NCBI GenBank assembly: GCA_963743825.1
Contig: CAVURC010000003.1
Coordinates: forward strand, 168,150 to 232,149
Direction: 5' to 3'
From: Sva-07 sp963743825
Lineage (GTDB): Bacteria > Actinomycetota > Acidimicrobiia > Acidimicrobiales > Ilumatobacteraceae
Length of the DNA: 64,000 bases
Positions 25,479 to 35,565 of this stretch are shown here, one piece after another. The notes under the pieces are model-generated. The model did not search any database. It was not told the DNA's origin and was given only the letters and a program-made list of their open reading frames with translations. How positions within the stretch are numbered: the first letter of the stretch is position 1; the number at the start of each line of letters is the position of its first letter. The translations under genes and the position numbers were made by a program.

Positions 25479-28021
25479 TTACTCGGTGGCGATGGCTTCG
25501 AGGATGTTCATGTTCGATGCCTTGTACGACGGGTACAGGGCGGCGAAGAGGCCGGCGATGACGGCTCCGACGAGGATGGCGATGATGATCGTCGGGTTGA
25601 AGGCCAGCTTGCTGATCACATCGTTGGGCACCGCCACCGACAGGACGACGCCGAGGAACGTGCCCACGACGATGCCGATGATCGCACCGAACATCGACAC
25701 GATCACCGCCTCCCACCGCACCGATCGACGTGTCTGTCGCTTGTTCATCCCGACCGCGCGGAGCAGGCCGATCTCCCTCGTTCGTTCGAACACCCCGAGT
25801 GCGAGGGTGATCGAGATTCCGAGGATGGCGATCACGATGGCAAAGGCGAGCAGTGCGGTGATGATGAACAGCAGCTGGTTGATCTGCGCCTCCTGCGAGT
25901 CGAGGAACTCGGCATTGTTCTGGACGTTGGCCTGCGGGTACGGCTCCATCGCTGTCGCAATGGCCGCATCGCCCACTGCGGGGTCGACGCCATCGGCCAG
26001 CTTGGCGATGATGAACAGATCGCGTGCCGGTGCGTCGCTGACACCCTGCCAGCGTGTCGAGGCTGATGAGCCAGTTCCCGAACGTTGCGTTCCCGAAGAT
26101 GCCGGCCACCGTCAGGGTCTGCGTCACCCCGTTCTGGAACGTCACGTCCACGGTGGAACCGACGGTCAGGTCGAGATCGTTCGCCGGGTCCTTGTGCAGC
26201 AGCAACTCGTTCGTGCCGAGTCCGGCGACGGTACCGTCGATCAGGTCCGGATCGACGAGCTTGTCGAAGGCGACCGGGTCGACGGCGCCGATCGCCTTGG
26301 TCTCGCCCTCGACCTGTCCGCTGACGTTTCGGATCGGGGTGACGGCATCGAGTTCGGGGACCGCGGTGAGGGTCTCACTCACCGCGGGCGAGAGCCCTTG
26401 GAAACCCTCGTCGGTGATGATGTAGTCGGCGGAGACGGCGCTCTCGAGGGTGTCGACCAGGCTCGACCGCAGCGACGACGCGAAGACCGCCGTGCTGCTC
26501 ACGAGCGCCACGCCGATCATCAGCGCCGACGCGCTCGATGAGGTCCTGCGAGGAGATCGGGCAACGTTCTCCCGGGCGAGCGCTCCGGGAACCTTGAACA
26601 GCTTCTCGATCGGCCATCCGAGTACCCGAGTCACCGGGCTTGCGATGGTCGACGACAGGCTGGCGATCCCGAGGAAGAGCAGAAGTGCTCCGCCACCGGC
26701 CAGCCCGATCAGACCTCGCGTGCCGCCAGGGCGGAGGAACAACCCGATCAGGAACAGCGAGAGACCGAGGGTCGTGACGATCACACCGGCGACGAGGCGT
26801 CGTGTTCGCATCGCCGCGAAACCGAGTTCGGGGCGCATCGCGGCCACGGGCGGGATCTTCGCGGCCCGTCGTGACGGAACGATCACCGAGAGCATGGTGA
26901 TCCCGATGCCGACCAACGCCGCCATGACGATCGTTCGTGGCAGGAGCACTGTCTGGGCACTTGGGAACCCGGCGCCGGCGGCGTCGAACAACGCGATCAG
27001 CCCCTGCGCGACCAGCAGCCCACCGACGACGCCGAGCACGGTGGCCACGACACCGAGAGCGAACGCTTCGAGTGTGATCATCCGGCGCACCTGGCGGCCC
27101 GAGGCGCCGACGGCGCGGAGCAACGCGAGTTCGCGTAGACGCTGGCCGATGGTGATCTGGAACACGTTGTTGATGATGAATGCGCTCACGAATGCCGTGA
27201 TGAACGCGAACACCAGGAGTCCGGTCCCGAAGATGCCGACGAATTCGTTGACCGCGTCGGCGGTCTCCTGGGCCGATTCCTCACCGGTGATCACTTCGGT
27301 TTGCGGTGGTAGCACCTCGGCAATCGCACGCTGGACGGTTGGCACGTCGGCGCCTTCGACCAACTGGATGTCGATCGCATCGACTTTGCCGTCGGCGCCG
27401 AAGTTGACGAGCGCGGTGTCGAGGTCGAGCGCGGTGAGTTGGGCGCCGCCGAAGCTGTCACCGGTGCCGAGGCCGACGGTTGCCGTGATCGTTCCCTGGA
27501 ACGTGCCGACATCGGTGAGGTACGAGACCGTGTCACCGATCGCAAAGCCTTCGGCGTCAGCGGTGGCCTTGTCGATGGCGACCTCGTCGGGTCCCTTCGG
27601 AGGCCGACCCTCCTTGATGGTGACGCCTTGGAGCCCCTCCTCGCCCTCCCACGACACGCCGAACGTCGGCCCGCCGGCGGGCGGCAATGGCCTGCCCGTC
27701 GCTGTCGACGAGTTGAGCGAACCGTTGCAGGATCGGTTCGACGACGGCGACGCCCTCGACCTCTCTGATCGTGTCGGCGAGACCGACATCGATCGGGTCG
27801 CGAGCATCGTCGCTGGTGAATTCCTGCGTCGCTCGGACCTCGAGGTCGACGTTCTCGTTCAATTCCTGGAACAGACTCTCGAATGTTGCGCGCAGGCTGT
27901 CGGCGAGCACGAACGATCCGACCACGAACGACACGCTCGCGGTGATCGCGAACGCAATCGCCAGGGTTCGGCCCCATCGGGCACGGATGCTCTTTCGAGC
28001 GATCAGGGATCCGGCACTCAT
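25479..28021 (-). CDS. ABC transporter permease, MacB/FtsX type, frame-disrupted
   Basis: Corrected length about 846 aa. An N-terminal helix (WGRTLAIAFAITASVSFVVGSFVLADSLRATF), a large extracytoplasmic MacB-like domain, an FtsX block (FAFITAFVSAFIINNVFQITIGQRLRELALLRAVGASGRQVRRMI), a central membrane part, a second periplasmic domain and a C-terminal FtsX block (GVFERTREIGLLRAVGMNKRQTRRSV) give the duplicated DUF214-type layout. Two insertions break the frame: GGG 27679-27681 and CCC 26044-26046. Removing one base at each joins the three pieces. The start lies 2 bp beyond the ATPase stop. It probably exports a lipophilic compound, peptide or lipoprotein. Confidence 0.85.
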
Positions 28022-28022
28022 G

Positions 28023-28811
28023 TCAGACAGCGCTCCGCAGGTGATCGATGACCTGGTCGGTCGTCGGATCGATCAATTCGCCGGTGAGCTTGCCGTCACC
28101 GACGAAGACCACCCGGTCGGCGTACGACGCGGCGACCGGGTCGTGCGTGACCATCACGATCGTCTGGCCGAAGTCGCGTACGGCGTTGCGCATGAACGAC
28201 AGGATCTCCGTGCCCGTCACCGAGTCGAGGTTGCCGGTCGGTTCGTCGGCGAAGATGATCCGAGGGCGTGACGCCAACGCACGGGCAACGGCGACGCGCT
28301 GCTGCTGGCCACCCGAGAGCTCGCTCGGCCGGTGCTTCAGGCGGTCCTGGAGGCCGACCGTGGTGACGACGTGGTCGATCCACTCCAGGTCACCCGTTTC
28401 CCCACCGAGCATCATCGGCAGCCGGATGTTCTCGTCGGCGGTCAGGGTGGGGATCAGGTTGAAGGCCTGGAAGATGAAGCCCACCTGGGTACGACGGAGT
28501 TCGGTGAGCGCCTTGTCGTCGAGCGACGCGAGGTACGTGTCGCCGATGAACGTCGCACCCGACGTGAGCGTGTCGAGTCCGGCGAGGCAGTGCAGCAGCG
28601 TCGACTTGCCCGATCCTGACGGACCCATGATCGCGCTGAACCGGCCCACTTCGAACGACACGGTCACCCCGTCGAGGGCATTGACCTGGGCGTCGCCCAT
28701 CCCGTAGGTCTTGCGCGCGTCGATCGCGCCGGCGGCGGCGGTGCCACCCGGGGCGGTAGCAGAATCGGGAGCGGAGGGTGCCGGAGGTGCGGGGGGAACG
28801 GGCGTGGACAT
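28023..28811 (-). CDS. ABC transporter ATP-binding protein (MacB/LolD type)
   Basis: 262 aa from ATG 28811, with a Pro/Ala-rich N-terminal tail (about 40 residues) before the nucleotide-binding domain. Walker A GPSGSGKST, Q-loop GFIFQAFNLIPTLTADENI, signature LSGGQQQRVA, Walker B IIFADEPTGNLDS and H-loop VTHDP are all intact. This subfamily partners FtsX-like permeases, here the next gene. It follows the two-component genes on the same strand, the usual context for stress-induced exporters. A longer frame (28847) adds only a basic, unconserved stretch. Confidence 0.92.
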   Translation of the reverse strand: MSTPVPPAPPAPSAPDSATAPGGTAAAGAIDARKTYGMGDAQVNALDGVTVSFEVGRFSAIMGPSGSGKSTLLHCLAGLDTLTSGATFIGDTYLASLDDKALTELRRTQVGFIFQAFNLIPTLTADENIRLPMMLGGETGDLEWIDHVVTTVGLQDRLKHRPSELSGGQQQRVAVARALASRPRIIFADEPTGNLDSVTGTEILSFMRNAVRDFGQTIVMVTHDPVAASYADRVVFVGDGKLTGELIDPTTDQVIDHLRSAV

Positions 28812-28889
28812 GCCCTCAGGTCTACCCTCGCGTCGCCGACGCTGCATCCACCGGTGGGTGGATCCGATTCCACCCCACGACGGACAGCT

Positions 28890-29549
28890 TCAACTGTCGC
28901 CGGGCGTGACCAGACCGGACTCGTAGGCGATGACGACGGCCTGCACGCGATCTCGGGCGCCGAGCTTCGACAGGATGCGTCCGACGTGCGTCTTGATCGT
29001 GGCCTCGCCGAGGTACAGCTCGGCCGCGATCTCGGTGTTCGATCGGCCCTTCGCCATCAACCGGATCACGTCGAGCTCCCGGTCGGTCAGCATGTCGACG
29101 CCGGGGTACGACGCAGGGTCACTCGCCGGGCGCCGGGCGATCTCGTCGATCAATGCCTGGGTCACCGACGGTGCCAGCAGTGCGTCGCCGTTGGCGATGA
29201 TCCGGATCGCGTCGACCAACTGTTCGGCCGGTGCGTCCTTGAGCATGAAGCCACTGGCGCCCGCCCGCAGCGCTGCGTGCACGTAGTCGTGGAGGTCGAA
29301 GGTGGTGAGCATCATGACCCGGGTGGCGGGGTGGCGGTCACGGATGATGGTGCATGCCTCGATGCCGTCCATCTTCGGCATCCGCACGTCCATCAGGATC
29401 ACATCCGCTCCGGCACGACCGGCGAGTTCGACTGCGGCAGCTCCATCGCCGGCCTCACCGACGATCGAGAGATCCGGCTCCGCTTGCAGGATCATACGAA
29501 AACCGACGCGCACCATCTCCTGGTCGTCGACCAACATGACTCTGATCAC
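28890..29549 (-). CDS. NarL/FixJ-family response regulator
   Basis: 219 aa. The receiver domain has the acidic pair DDQ, phospho-acceptor Asp in ILMDVRMPKMDG, Thr in MLTTFD and Lys in FMLKDAP. The LuxR-type HTH is LTDRELDVIRLMAKGRSNTEIAAELYLGEATIKTHVGRILSKLGARDR. It overlaps the kinase gene by 4 bp (ATGA). The 78-bp gap before the ABC ATPase gene suggests that the regulator controls, and may be co-transcribed with, the exporter. Confidence 0.93.
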   Translation of the reverse strand: MIRVMLVDDQEMVRVGFRMILQAEPDLSIVGEAGDGAAAVELAGRAGADVILMDVRMPKMDGIEACTIIRDRHPATRVMMLTTFDLHDYVHAALRAGASGFMLKDAPAEQLVDAIRIIANGDALLAPSVTQALIDEIARRPASDPASYPGVDMLTDRELDVIRLMAKGRSNTEIAAELYLGEATIKTHVGRILSKLGARDRVQAVVIAYESGLVTPGDS

Positions 29550-30751
29550 CGTGAGGCGCCGGCTTCGATTCGGTGTACGGCCCCGGCGTCGAGCGGGAGC
29601 ACCGCGCGCACGCGCCAGCCGCCGCCGGGTCGCGCGCCGGCCTCGACCGTGCCGCCCACTGCGGCGACCCGTTCGCGCATGCCGATGATCCCGAAGCCAT
29701 CGGGAGATGTGGCCGCGCCGACTCCCCGGCCGTTGTCGCTGACCTCGATGGTGACGTTGTCGGAGGCGATCGCGAGGCGAACGGCGACGGTGTCGACGGG
29801 TCCGGCGTGACGTCGCACGTTCGTCAGTGCTTCCTGCACGAGCCGATATCCGATCACGGACACGCTCTCGGGAAGGTTGTCCACATCGCCCTCGACCGTG
29901 ACGACGACGGGCAGCTCATCTGCGGCGGCGAGCGTTGCCAACCCGGCGAGCGACGGTTGCGGATCGAGCGGTGGGACCGTCGAGTCGGCCCGGAGTACGC
30001 CGAGGATGGCACGCAGTTCGGTCATCGTCTGGCGACCGGTCGACTCGATTGCCTCGAGCGCTTCCGCGGCGACGTCGGGCGAAGTGACCAGGTTGCGTCG
30101 AGCGGCCGCAGCTTGGATCACCATGACACTCACGGAGTGCGCAACCCCGTCGTGCAGGTCGCGGGCGATGCGGGTGCGCTCGGCGGCCACCCGACGTTCG
30201 GCGAGCAGGCCCTGCTCTCGTTCGGCCCGTTCGGCCCGTTCGGCGAGGTCGGCCACGTGCTCGCGTCGTCGGCGAAGGTTGTCGCCGACGAGGAACGACG
30301 TGATCAGGAGAATTCCCGTGGAGATGAACTCATCGAGGAGTGACAGGCCGTCGATCCAACCGACGATGAACAACCCGATGACCATGACGGTGATCACCGT
30401 CATCGCACGCGTTCGCCGGACGCCCTGGGTGTGCGCGCCGATGGAGTACACAGCGATGATGGCACCCAGGAATGCGGCGCCGCCGAGCCCGACCAACTGG
30501 GCGACGACTTCGGCGGAGACGACGACGAGGCCTGCCACGATGGTCTGGGTTCGTCGCCAGTAGATCGGCACGGTGCCACACAGGACGATGAGGACGGTCC
30601 ACCATGCGGGATCGGGCTCCCGGTACGCAGCGACCGACGAGTCGTCCCACAGGTGAGCCGCGACCGCTGTGACGACGACCGCCATGGTCAGCAGTGCGTC
30701 AGCGCCCCGGGGGTTCGTACGCAGCCAGGTGATCGGGTGCGGGTGGTACAT
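29546..30751 (-). CDS. Sensor histidine kinase (HisKA_3 / DesK-like)
   Basis: 401 aa. Five or so transmembrane helices (about 15-165) with almost no extracytoplasmic domain, then a coiled segment (HVADLAERAERAEREQGLL), the HisKA_3 phospho-acceptor box RTRIARDLHDGVAHSVSVM, and a HATPase domain with DNGRGVG and GFGIIGMRERV. The topology fits a sensor of the membrane itself or of membrane-active compounds, as in kinases linked to ABC exporters. First gene of the kinase-regulator-ABC cluster. Confidence 0.92.
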   Translation of the reverse strand: MYHPHPITWLRTNPRGADALLTMAVVVTAVAAHLWDDSSVAAYREPDPAWWTVLIVLCGTVPIYWRRTQTIVAGLVVVSAEVVAQLVGLGGAAFLGAIIAVYSIGAHTQGVRRTRAMTVITVMVIGLFIVGWIDGLSLLDEFISTGILLITSFLVGDNLRRRREHVADLAERAERAEREQGLLAERRVAAERTRIARDLHDGVAHSVSVMVIQAAAARRNLVTSPDVAAEALEAIESTGRQTMTELRAILGVLRADSTVPPLDPQPSLAGLATLAAADELPVVVTVEGDVDNLPESVSVIGYRLVQEALTNVRRHAGPVDTVAVRLAIASDNVTIEVSDNGRGVGAATSPDGFGIIGMRERVAAVGGTVEAGARPGGGWRVRAVLPLDAGAVHRIEAGASR

Positions 30752-30826
30752 CTGATCGCGACGCTAGCGACTACCGATGGTGCGGTGGTCCACCTGGAGG
30801 TGGAGGTGCCGTACGATCACGGGTTG

Positions 30827-33800
30827 ATGGCCTCGTGCGCCTCGTGCCTCCTTCCGCTGCCCGACGGCGCCCGCTTCTGCCCGTCGTGTGGGCAGGAGGT
30901 GATGACGGTCGCCTCCGAGGAGCGCCGTGTGGTCACCGTCGTGTTCGCCGACCTGGTCGGTTACTCGGCGCTGTCCGAGCACCTCGACCCCGAGCGGGTG
31001 AAGCGGCTGATCGACGTGGCGTTCGAGCGGTTGATCGCCGACATCACGGCCTTCGGTGGCCGAGTCGACAAGGTCCTCGGTGACGGAATCATTGCGCTGT
31101 TCGGGGCGCCGGTGGCTCACGAGGACGATGCCGATCGAGCAATCCGGGCGGCGATTCAGATGCACGAGACGATGAGCCGATTCACGCACGATCAGATCGA
31201 TCTGGAAGGGCCACTCCAACTCCGCATCGGCGTCAACACCGGCGAAGTGGTGGTCGGCATGGTCTCGGGGACTGCCGACTACACCGCGATGGGTGACGTG
31301 GTGAACGTGGCAGCGCGACTCCAGAACATGGCCGAGCCCGGCGAAGTGCTCATCGGTGATGCGACGTCGTCGTTGGCGTCGGACGAGATCGTTCGCGAGC
31401 TGGTCGACGACATCGACGTGAAGGGCCGCGAGCAGACCGAGCGGGTGTGGCGCGTGCTGGGTCGCCAGCGTCGGATCCCCTCGATCGGCACGCGTACCGA
31501 CATTCCGTTCGTCGGCCGGTCGACGCAGCGCGAGTTGCTCGCCTCGATCATGACCATGGTGGCCGGCGGGCGCAGCGCGGTCGTGGCGGTCAGTGGTGAG
31601 GCAGGCTCGGGCAAGACCCGATTGGTGAACGAAGCTCTCGAAGACTTCCCGAGTCGCAACGTCACGATCTACGCGGGTGTGTGTGCGCCGTACGGCGAGA
31701 ACAACGTCTGGTCCCCGATCGCCACGGCGCTGTACCGCCGTCTCGATCGCAGTTCGGCGATTCCACTCGACCGGTTGAACGAGGTACTGCGCGAACGCGG
31801 TGTCGAGCTCTACGGGTTCGCGCCGGATGATCCGATGCTCGGCCGGTTCGTGGCGGCCACGTTGCACCTGATGGGGTACCCGTCCGACCTCGACCGCATC
31901 CCGCCGGCACAGGCCCGCGAATTCCTGTTCGCGCACATCATCGAAGGGTTGCGCCGCCGCACCGAGGCCGGCCCGGTGGTGCTGTGGCTCGACGACCTGC
32001 AGTGGGCCGACGTGTTGATCGTCGAGCTGCTGCAACGCATCGCCCGGTCGCTCGCCGACCGGCCCGTACTCGTGATCACGGCCCAGCGCGACGACGCGGA
32101 CCTCGAATGGCCCCCGGCGGTCGACCATCCGATCACGGTGCGCATGCCGCTGGATCCGTTCGAGCGCGGCGAGGCGGCCAGGCTCGTGGAGGCGGTGGTC
32201 GGCGGCTCGGTGGCGGACACGCTGGTCGACCAGCTGTACGAACGCAGTGGCGGCAACCCCCTCTTCCTCACCGAGCTGGCGGAACTCGCCAAGGCCAATC
32301 CTGCGAGTACGGCGCTCCCCGGCTCGTTGCGAGCGCTGATCGCCGCGCGTCTCGATCGGCTTCCGCCTTCCCAGCGCTCGATCATCGACAATGCGTCGGT
32401 GCTCGGCGCCAGCGGGCGCGTCGAGTCGCTCCAGAAGTTCGCCGTCGAGATGCAGCAGGAATTCGACGACGATGACATCGAGGTGCTCGCCGACGACGGC
32501 CTCATCGAGCTCGACGGCGACAGCTGGCGGTTCCGCAGCGACGTGGTTCGCGAGGTGGCGTATCAGACGCTGACGAAGCTGGTCCGGGCGCAGCGCCACG
32601 CCGGGACGGCGTCGGTCATGGTGCATTCGCCCACGATCCCGTTCGATCAGGTCGCCCATCACGCGGCGAGCGCTGCGGAGCTGGTCGCAGAGATCGGCCC
32701 GGTACCCGGGGTTGCGCCGAACATCACCGAGCAGGCGGTGTTGCTCCTCCGCGATGCTGCCCGACGATCGATCGACGTCGGCGCATTCAACCAGGCTCGA
32801 CGTCACGCGACCAGGGCGCTCGATCTCGGGGTGCACGACGATGCGCTCGCTCGTGAGCTGTTGCTGCTTCGTGCTCAGGCGGAGACCGAGCGTCGTCTGA
32901 CCGAGCAGGCCCGCGCCGACGCACTCGATGCGCTCGAGGCGGCGCTCGCAGCAGGTGATCGTCGACACGAGGCGATGTCGCGTCGCCTGCTCGGGATTCT
33001 CCACCAACGCGATGGCGACCTGCCTGCTGCCCGGACCGAACTGGGCGCCAGCGTCGACATCTTCCGCGAACTGGGCGACGACATCGAGTTGGCGGCATCG
33101 CTGCGTGAACGCGGGTTTGCCGAGGTGTTCGGTGGCTCCCTCGAGGACGCCGAGTGGCTTCTCGGCGAGGCGGAAGGCCTGTCGGAACGATTGGGTGACC
33201 GGCGCGGGCAAGCGTGGGTACGTCAGCATCAAGCGTGGGTGGCATTCCTGTCGGGCGACACGGCGCTCGCGGAAACTCGGCTCCTCACGTCGGCCCAGGA
33301 GTTCGATCTGCTCGGTGATCGTGCCGGCCGCGGCTGGGCCGGGGGCTTGCTCGCCTACGTGCGCTTCTATCAGGGACGGTTCGAGGAAGCGGAGGTCTTG
33401 GCGAATGCCGTGCGCCAGGAGGCAGTGGCGCTCGGCGACGCCTGGGCGCCGGCGATGATGGACTCGCTGGTCTCCTCGATCAGGCTCTGGACCACGCGAT
33501 TCGGCGAGGCCGAGGAGTTGTCACGCAAGGCGTTGCAGGCCTTCCGTCAGCTCGGCGACCGCTTCGGTGCGGTGCTCACGATGGGGCCGCGGATGCGGGC
33601 GTTGGTGGCCCTCGGACGATCGCAGGAGGCCGAGCGCGGAATCGAAGAGGCGCTCGCGATGAGTGAATCGTTCGGTGAACTCTCGTTCCCGGCGATGGCC
33701 GCCGCAGGTGCTGCGGTCCACATGGGTCTGGGCGTGCGGTCGGTCGCGATCGCCGAGCTGGCCGTGGAACGAACGATGGCGATGGGCGCCGAGGCGTCCG

Positions 33801-34246
33801 AGACGCGGGTGACGTTGGCGCTCGCGCTCTGCCAGGCCGGACGAGCCGACGAGGCGCTGATCCTGCTGGATCAGGTGGACCGGTCACATCCATACGCCGC
33901 AGCGATCCAGGCTCTCGCGTCAGCGATGCTCGGCGACGCATCCTCGGCGTTGAAGAGTGCAGCCGTGGTGGGTGACGCCGCTGCTGCGACCTATCTGGAT
34001 CGGGTGATCGCGGCGGTGGCGGCCGCTGCGGCTGATGTGTCGCTCGGCAACACCGATGACGCGACCGAGTGCCTCGACGCGGCCGGAGTGACGGCAGCGG
34101 AAGCGGGCGACGTCGTCACCCGGGCGTTGGTCCGAGCGGCACAGCAGGTGTTGTTGGACGGCCTTGCGACGTTCGACATCGACCATCTCGGGTCGGGTTG
34201 GCGGCGGGTGGTCCAGACGCTCGCAGACTCGGCCAAGTCGGAGTGA
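30827..34246 (+). CDS. Class III adenylate/guanylate cyclase fused to AAA ATPase and TPR repeats
   Basis: 1,139 aa from ATG 30827. Order: zinc ribbon (CASCLLPLPDGARFCPSCG, 3-21); class III cyclase (about 35-200) with metal Asp residues in VFADLVG and LGDGIIALFG, NTGEVVVG and the transition-state YTAMGDVVNVAARLQ; AAA ATPase with Walker A GEAGSGKTRL and Walker B VLWLDDLQWAD; then about 600 residues of TPR-like helices. The Lys in DKVLGDG and Asp in AMGDVVN suggest ATP rather than GTP. This is the common actinobacterial cyclase-LuxR-ATPase architecture without an output HTH, so signalling would be by the nucleotide. It overlaps the next gene by 4 bp. Confidence 0.9.
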   Translation: MASCASCLLPLPDGARFCPSCGQEVMTVASEERRVVTVVFADLVGYSALSEHLDPERVKRLIDVAFERLIADITAFGGRVDKVLGDGIIALFGAPVAHEDDADRAIRAAIQMHETMSRFTHDQIDLEGPLQLRIGVNTGEVVVGMVSGTADYTAMGDVVNVAARLQNMAEPGEVLIGDATSSLASDEIVRELVDDIDVKGREQTERVWRVLGRQRRIPSIGTRTDIPFVGRSTQRELLASIMTMVAGGRSAVVAVSGEAGSGKTRLVNEALEDFPSRNVTIYAGVCAPYGENNVWSPIATALYRRLDRSSAIPLDRLNEVLRERGVELYGFAPDDPMLGRFVAATLHLMGYPSDLDRIPPAQAREFLFAHIIEGLRRRTEAGPVVLWLDDLQWADVLIVELLQRIARSLADRPVLVITAQRDDADLEWPPAVDHPITVRMPLDPFERGEAARLVEAVVGGSVADTLVDQLYERSGGNPLFLTELAELAKANPASTALPGSLRALIAARLDRLPPSQRSIIDNASVLGASGRVESLQKFAVEMQQEFDDDDIEVLADDGLIELDGDSWRFRSDVVREVAYQTLTKLVRAQRHAGTASVMVHSPTIPFDQVAHHAASAAELVAEIGPVPGVAPNITEQAVLLLRDAARRSIDVGAFNQARRHATRALDLGVHDDALARELLLLRAQAETERRLTEQARADALDALEAALAAGDRRHEAMSRRLLGILHQRDGDLPAARTELGASVDIFRELGDDIELAASLRERGFAEVFGGSLEDAEWLLGEAEGLSERLGDRRGQAWVRQHQAWVAFLSGDTALAETRLLTSAQEFDLLGDRAGRGWAGGLLAYVRFYQGRFEEAEVLANAVRQEAVALGDAWAPAMMDSLVSSIRLWTTRFGEAEELSRKALQAFRQLGDRFGAVLTMGPRMRALVALGRSQEAERGIEEALAMSESFGELSFPAMAAAGAAVHMGLGVRSVAIAELAVERTMAMGAEASETRVTLALALCQAGRADEALILLDQVDRSHPYAAAIQALASAMLGDASSALKSAAVVGDAAAATYLDRVIAAVAAAAADVSLGNTDDATECLDAAGVTAAEAGDVVTRALVRAAQQVLLDGLATFDIDHLGSGWRRVVQTLADSAKSE

Positions 34247-34741
34247 CTACCGAGCCCGACCGTTTCTCGACCGGGCTGATCGTCGGCCGGTTCGACCCGC
34301 CCCATCTCGGGCACTCGTACATGATCGAGTGGGCGGCGGCACGCACCGATCGGCTGGTGGTGTTCGTCAACAGTTCGACCGAGCGTGACACGGCGCCCGG
34401 TGAGCTTCGAGCAGCGTGGCTCTCCGAGCTGCATCCCGAGGTGGTCGTGCTCGAGGTGCAGCATCGCCTGGGTACGGACTTCGACGACGACGAGCTGTGG
34501 GACAAGTGGATGGCGCTGTTCCGCGAGCACTGGCCGCACGAGGCCGGCCCCCATGTCGTGTTCTCATCCGACGTGTACGTGGTCGAGTTGGCCCAGCGAT
34601 TCGACGCTGCGCCACGTCGTCGTCGACGCTGATCGGACGACGGTTCCCATCTCGGCCACCCAGATCAGGGAGAACCCGGCCGCGCATCTCGACCTCCTCG
34701 CGCCTCGTATCCGCGCCTGGGTCGAGGCCACCTGGCTCTGA
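34243..34741 (+). CDS. NadR-like nicotinamide-nucleotide adenylyltransferase domain protein, frame-disrupted
   Basis: About 165 aa. TGLIVGRFDPPHLGHSYMIEWA contains the HxGH nucleotidyl-transfer motif, and VPISATQIRENPAAHLDLLAPRIRAWVEATWL carries the ISxTxxR motif. Together they define the NMN adenylyltransferase fold of NAD synthesis/salvage. The frame breaks in GCGCCACG (about 34611-34615); deleting one C joins the ORFs (RFDAAHVVVDADRTTVPISATQIR). GTG 34243 overlaps the cyclase stop (GTGA), so the two are coupled. No ribosylnicotinamide kinase domain is present, unlike full NadR. Confidence 0.82.
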
Positions 34742-34758
34742 TCAATTCCGTCCTCGAC

Positions 34759-34813
34759 CCCGAAATGTGCAGGGATTTGTGCATCCAGCGCACATATCCC
34801 TGCACATTTCGGG
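34759..34813. terminator. Large inverted repeat between convergent genes
   Basis: Two 24-bp arms (34759-34782 and 34790-34813), starting CCCGAAATGTGCAGGGAT, match except at one position around a 7-bp loop. It separates the convergent adenylyltransferase and peroxiredoxin genes, so bidirectional termination is the simplest role. The AT content is higher than that of the surroundings. Confidence 0.78.
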
Positions 34814-34826
34814 TTTGGTGGGGGTG

Positions 34827-35462
34827 TCAGCGGTTGGGTTGCTTGGTGACGCGGAGGTACGGCTTGATGGGGTCCCAGCCGGCCGGGAAGAGCGCCTTGG
34901 CATCGTCGTCGGACAGTGCCGGCACGATGATGACGTCCTCGCCGTCCTTCCAGTTGGCCGGCGTGGCGACCTTGTAGTCGGCGGTCAGCTGGAGGCTGTC
35001 GATCACCCGCAGGATCTCGTCGAAGTTGCGGCCGGTCGAGGCCGGATAGGTGAGGGTCAACTTCACCTTCTTGTCGGGGCCGATCACGAAGACGGAGCGC
35101 ACCGTGAGGGTGTCGCTGGCGTTCTCGTGGATCATGTCGTAGAGGTCGGCCACTGTGCGGTCCGGGTCGCCGATCATCGGGAAGTTGACTGCGGTGCCCT
35201 GTGTCTCTTCGATGTCGCCCTCCCACTTGACGTGGCTCTCGACGGGATCGACCGACAGGCCGATCACCTTGACGTTGCGCTTGTCGAACTCGGGCTTGAT
35301 CTTTGCGACGTAGCCGAGTTCGGTCGTGCACACCGGCGTGAAGTCCTTCGGGTGGCTGAACAGCACGCCCCACGAGTCGCCGAGCCACTCGTGGAAGCTG
35401 ATCTCGCCCTGCGTGGTCGGGGCGGTGAAGTCGGGTGCGATGTCGCCGAGACGAACGGTCAT
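34827..35462 (-). CDS. Peroxiredoxin, 1-Cys (Prx6) type
   Basis: 211 aa. MTVRLGDIAPDFTAPTTQGEISFHEWLGDSWGVLFSHPKDFTPVCTTELG carries the peroxidatic Cys in PVCTTE. The long C-terminal extension (YPASTGRNFDEILRVIDSLQLT, DGEDVIIVPALSDDDAKALFPAGW) identifies the Prx6/1-Cys subgroup. It reduces peroxides in the cytoplasm. ATG 35462 has AGGAG upstream. An inverted repeat at 35529-35553 in the promoter region is a candidate redox- or iron-responsive operator. Confidence 0.92.
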   Translation of the reverse strand: MTVRLGDIAPDFTAPTTQGEISFHEWLGDSWGVLFSHPKDFTPVCTTELGYVAKIKPEFDKRNVKVIGLSVDPVESHVKWEGDIEETQGTAVNFPMIGDPDRTVADLYDMIHENASDTLTVRSVFVIGPDKKVKLTLTYPASTGRNFDEILRVIDSLQLTADYKVATPANWKDGEDVIIVPALSDDDAKALFPAGWDPIKPYLRVTKQPNR

Positions 35463-35528
35463 GGTGATCTCCTGATGATTGGGCATGGTGCGACGTCGGC
35501 CGATGTCGCCGTGGAGCAAGCTACCCGA

Positions 35529-35553
35529 ATTCCCGACAAAACCGGTCGGGAAT
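35529..35553. promoter_or_regulatory. Operator-like inverted repeat upstream of the peroxiredoxin gene
   Basis: ATTCCCGAC and GTCGGGAAT form perfect 9-bp arms around a 7-bp spacer (AAAACCG), 67 bp upstream of the peroxiredoxin start and just past the end of the neighbouring enoyl-CoA hydratase gene. Position and symmetry suit a dimeric repressor or activator. The binding protein is not identifiable here. Confidence 0.6.
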
Positions 35554-35565
35554 ATGCCGTGTGGA

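Noticed and set aside
30764..33232. Very long minus-strand ORF (822 codons) opposite the cyclase gene
   Set aside because: Antisense shadow of a GC-rich gene; the plus-strand protein has intact cyclase and ATPase motifs.
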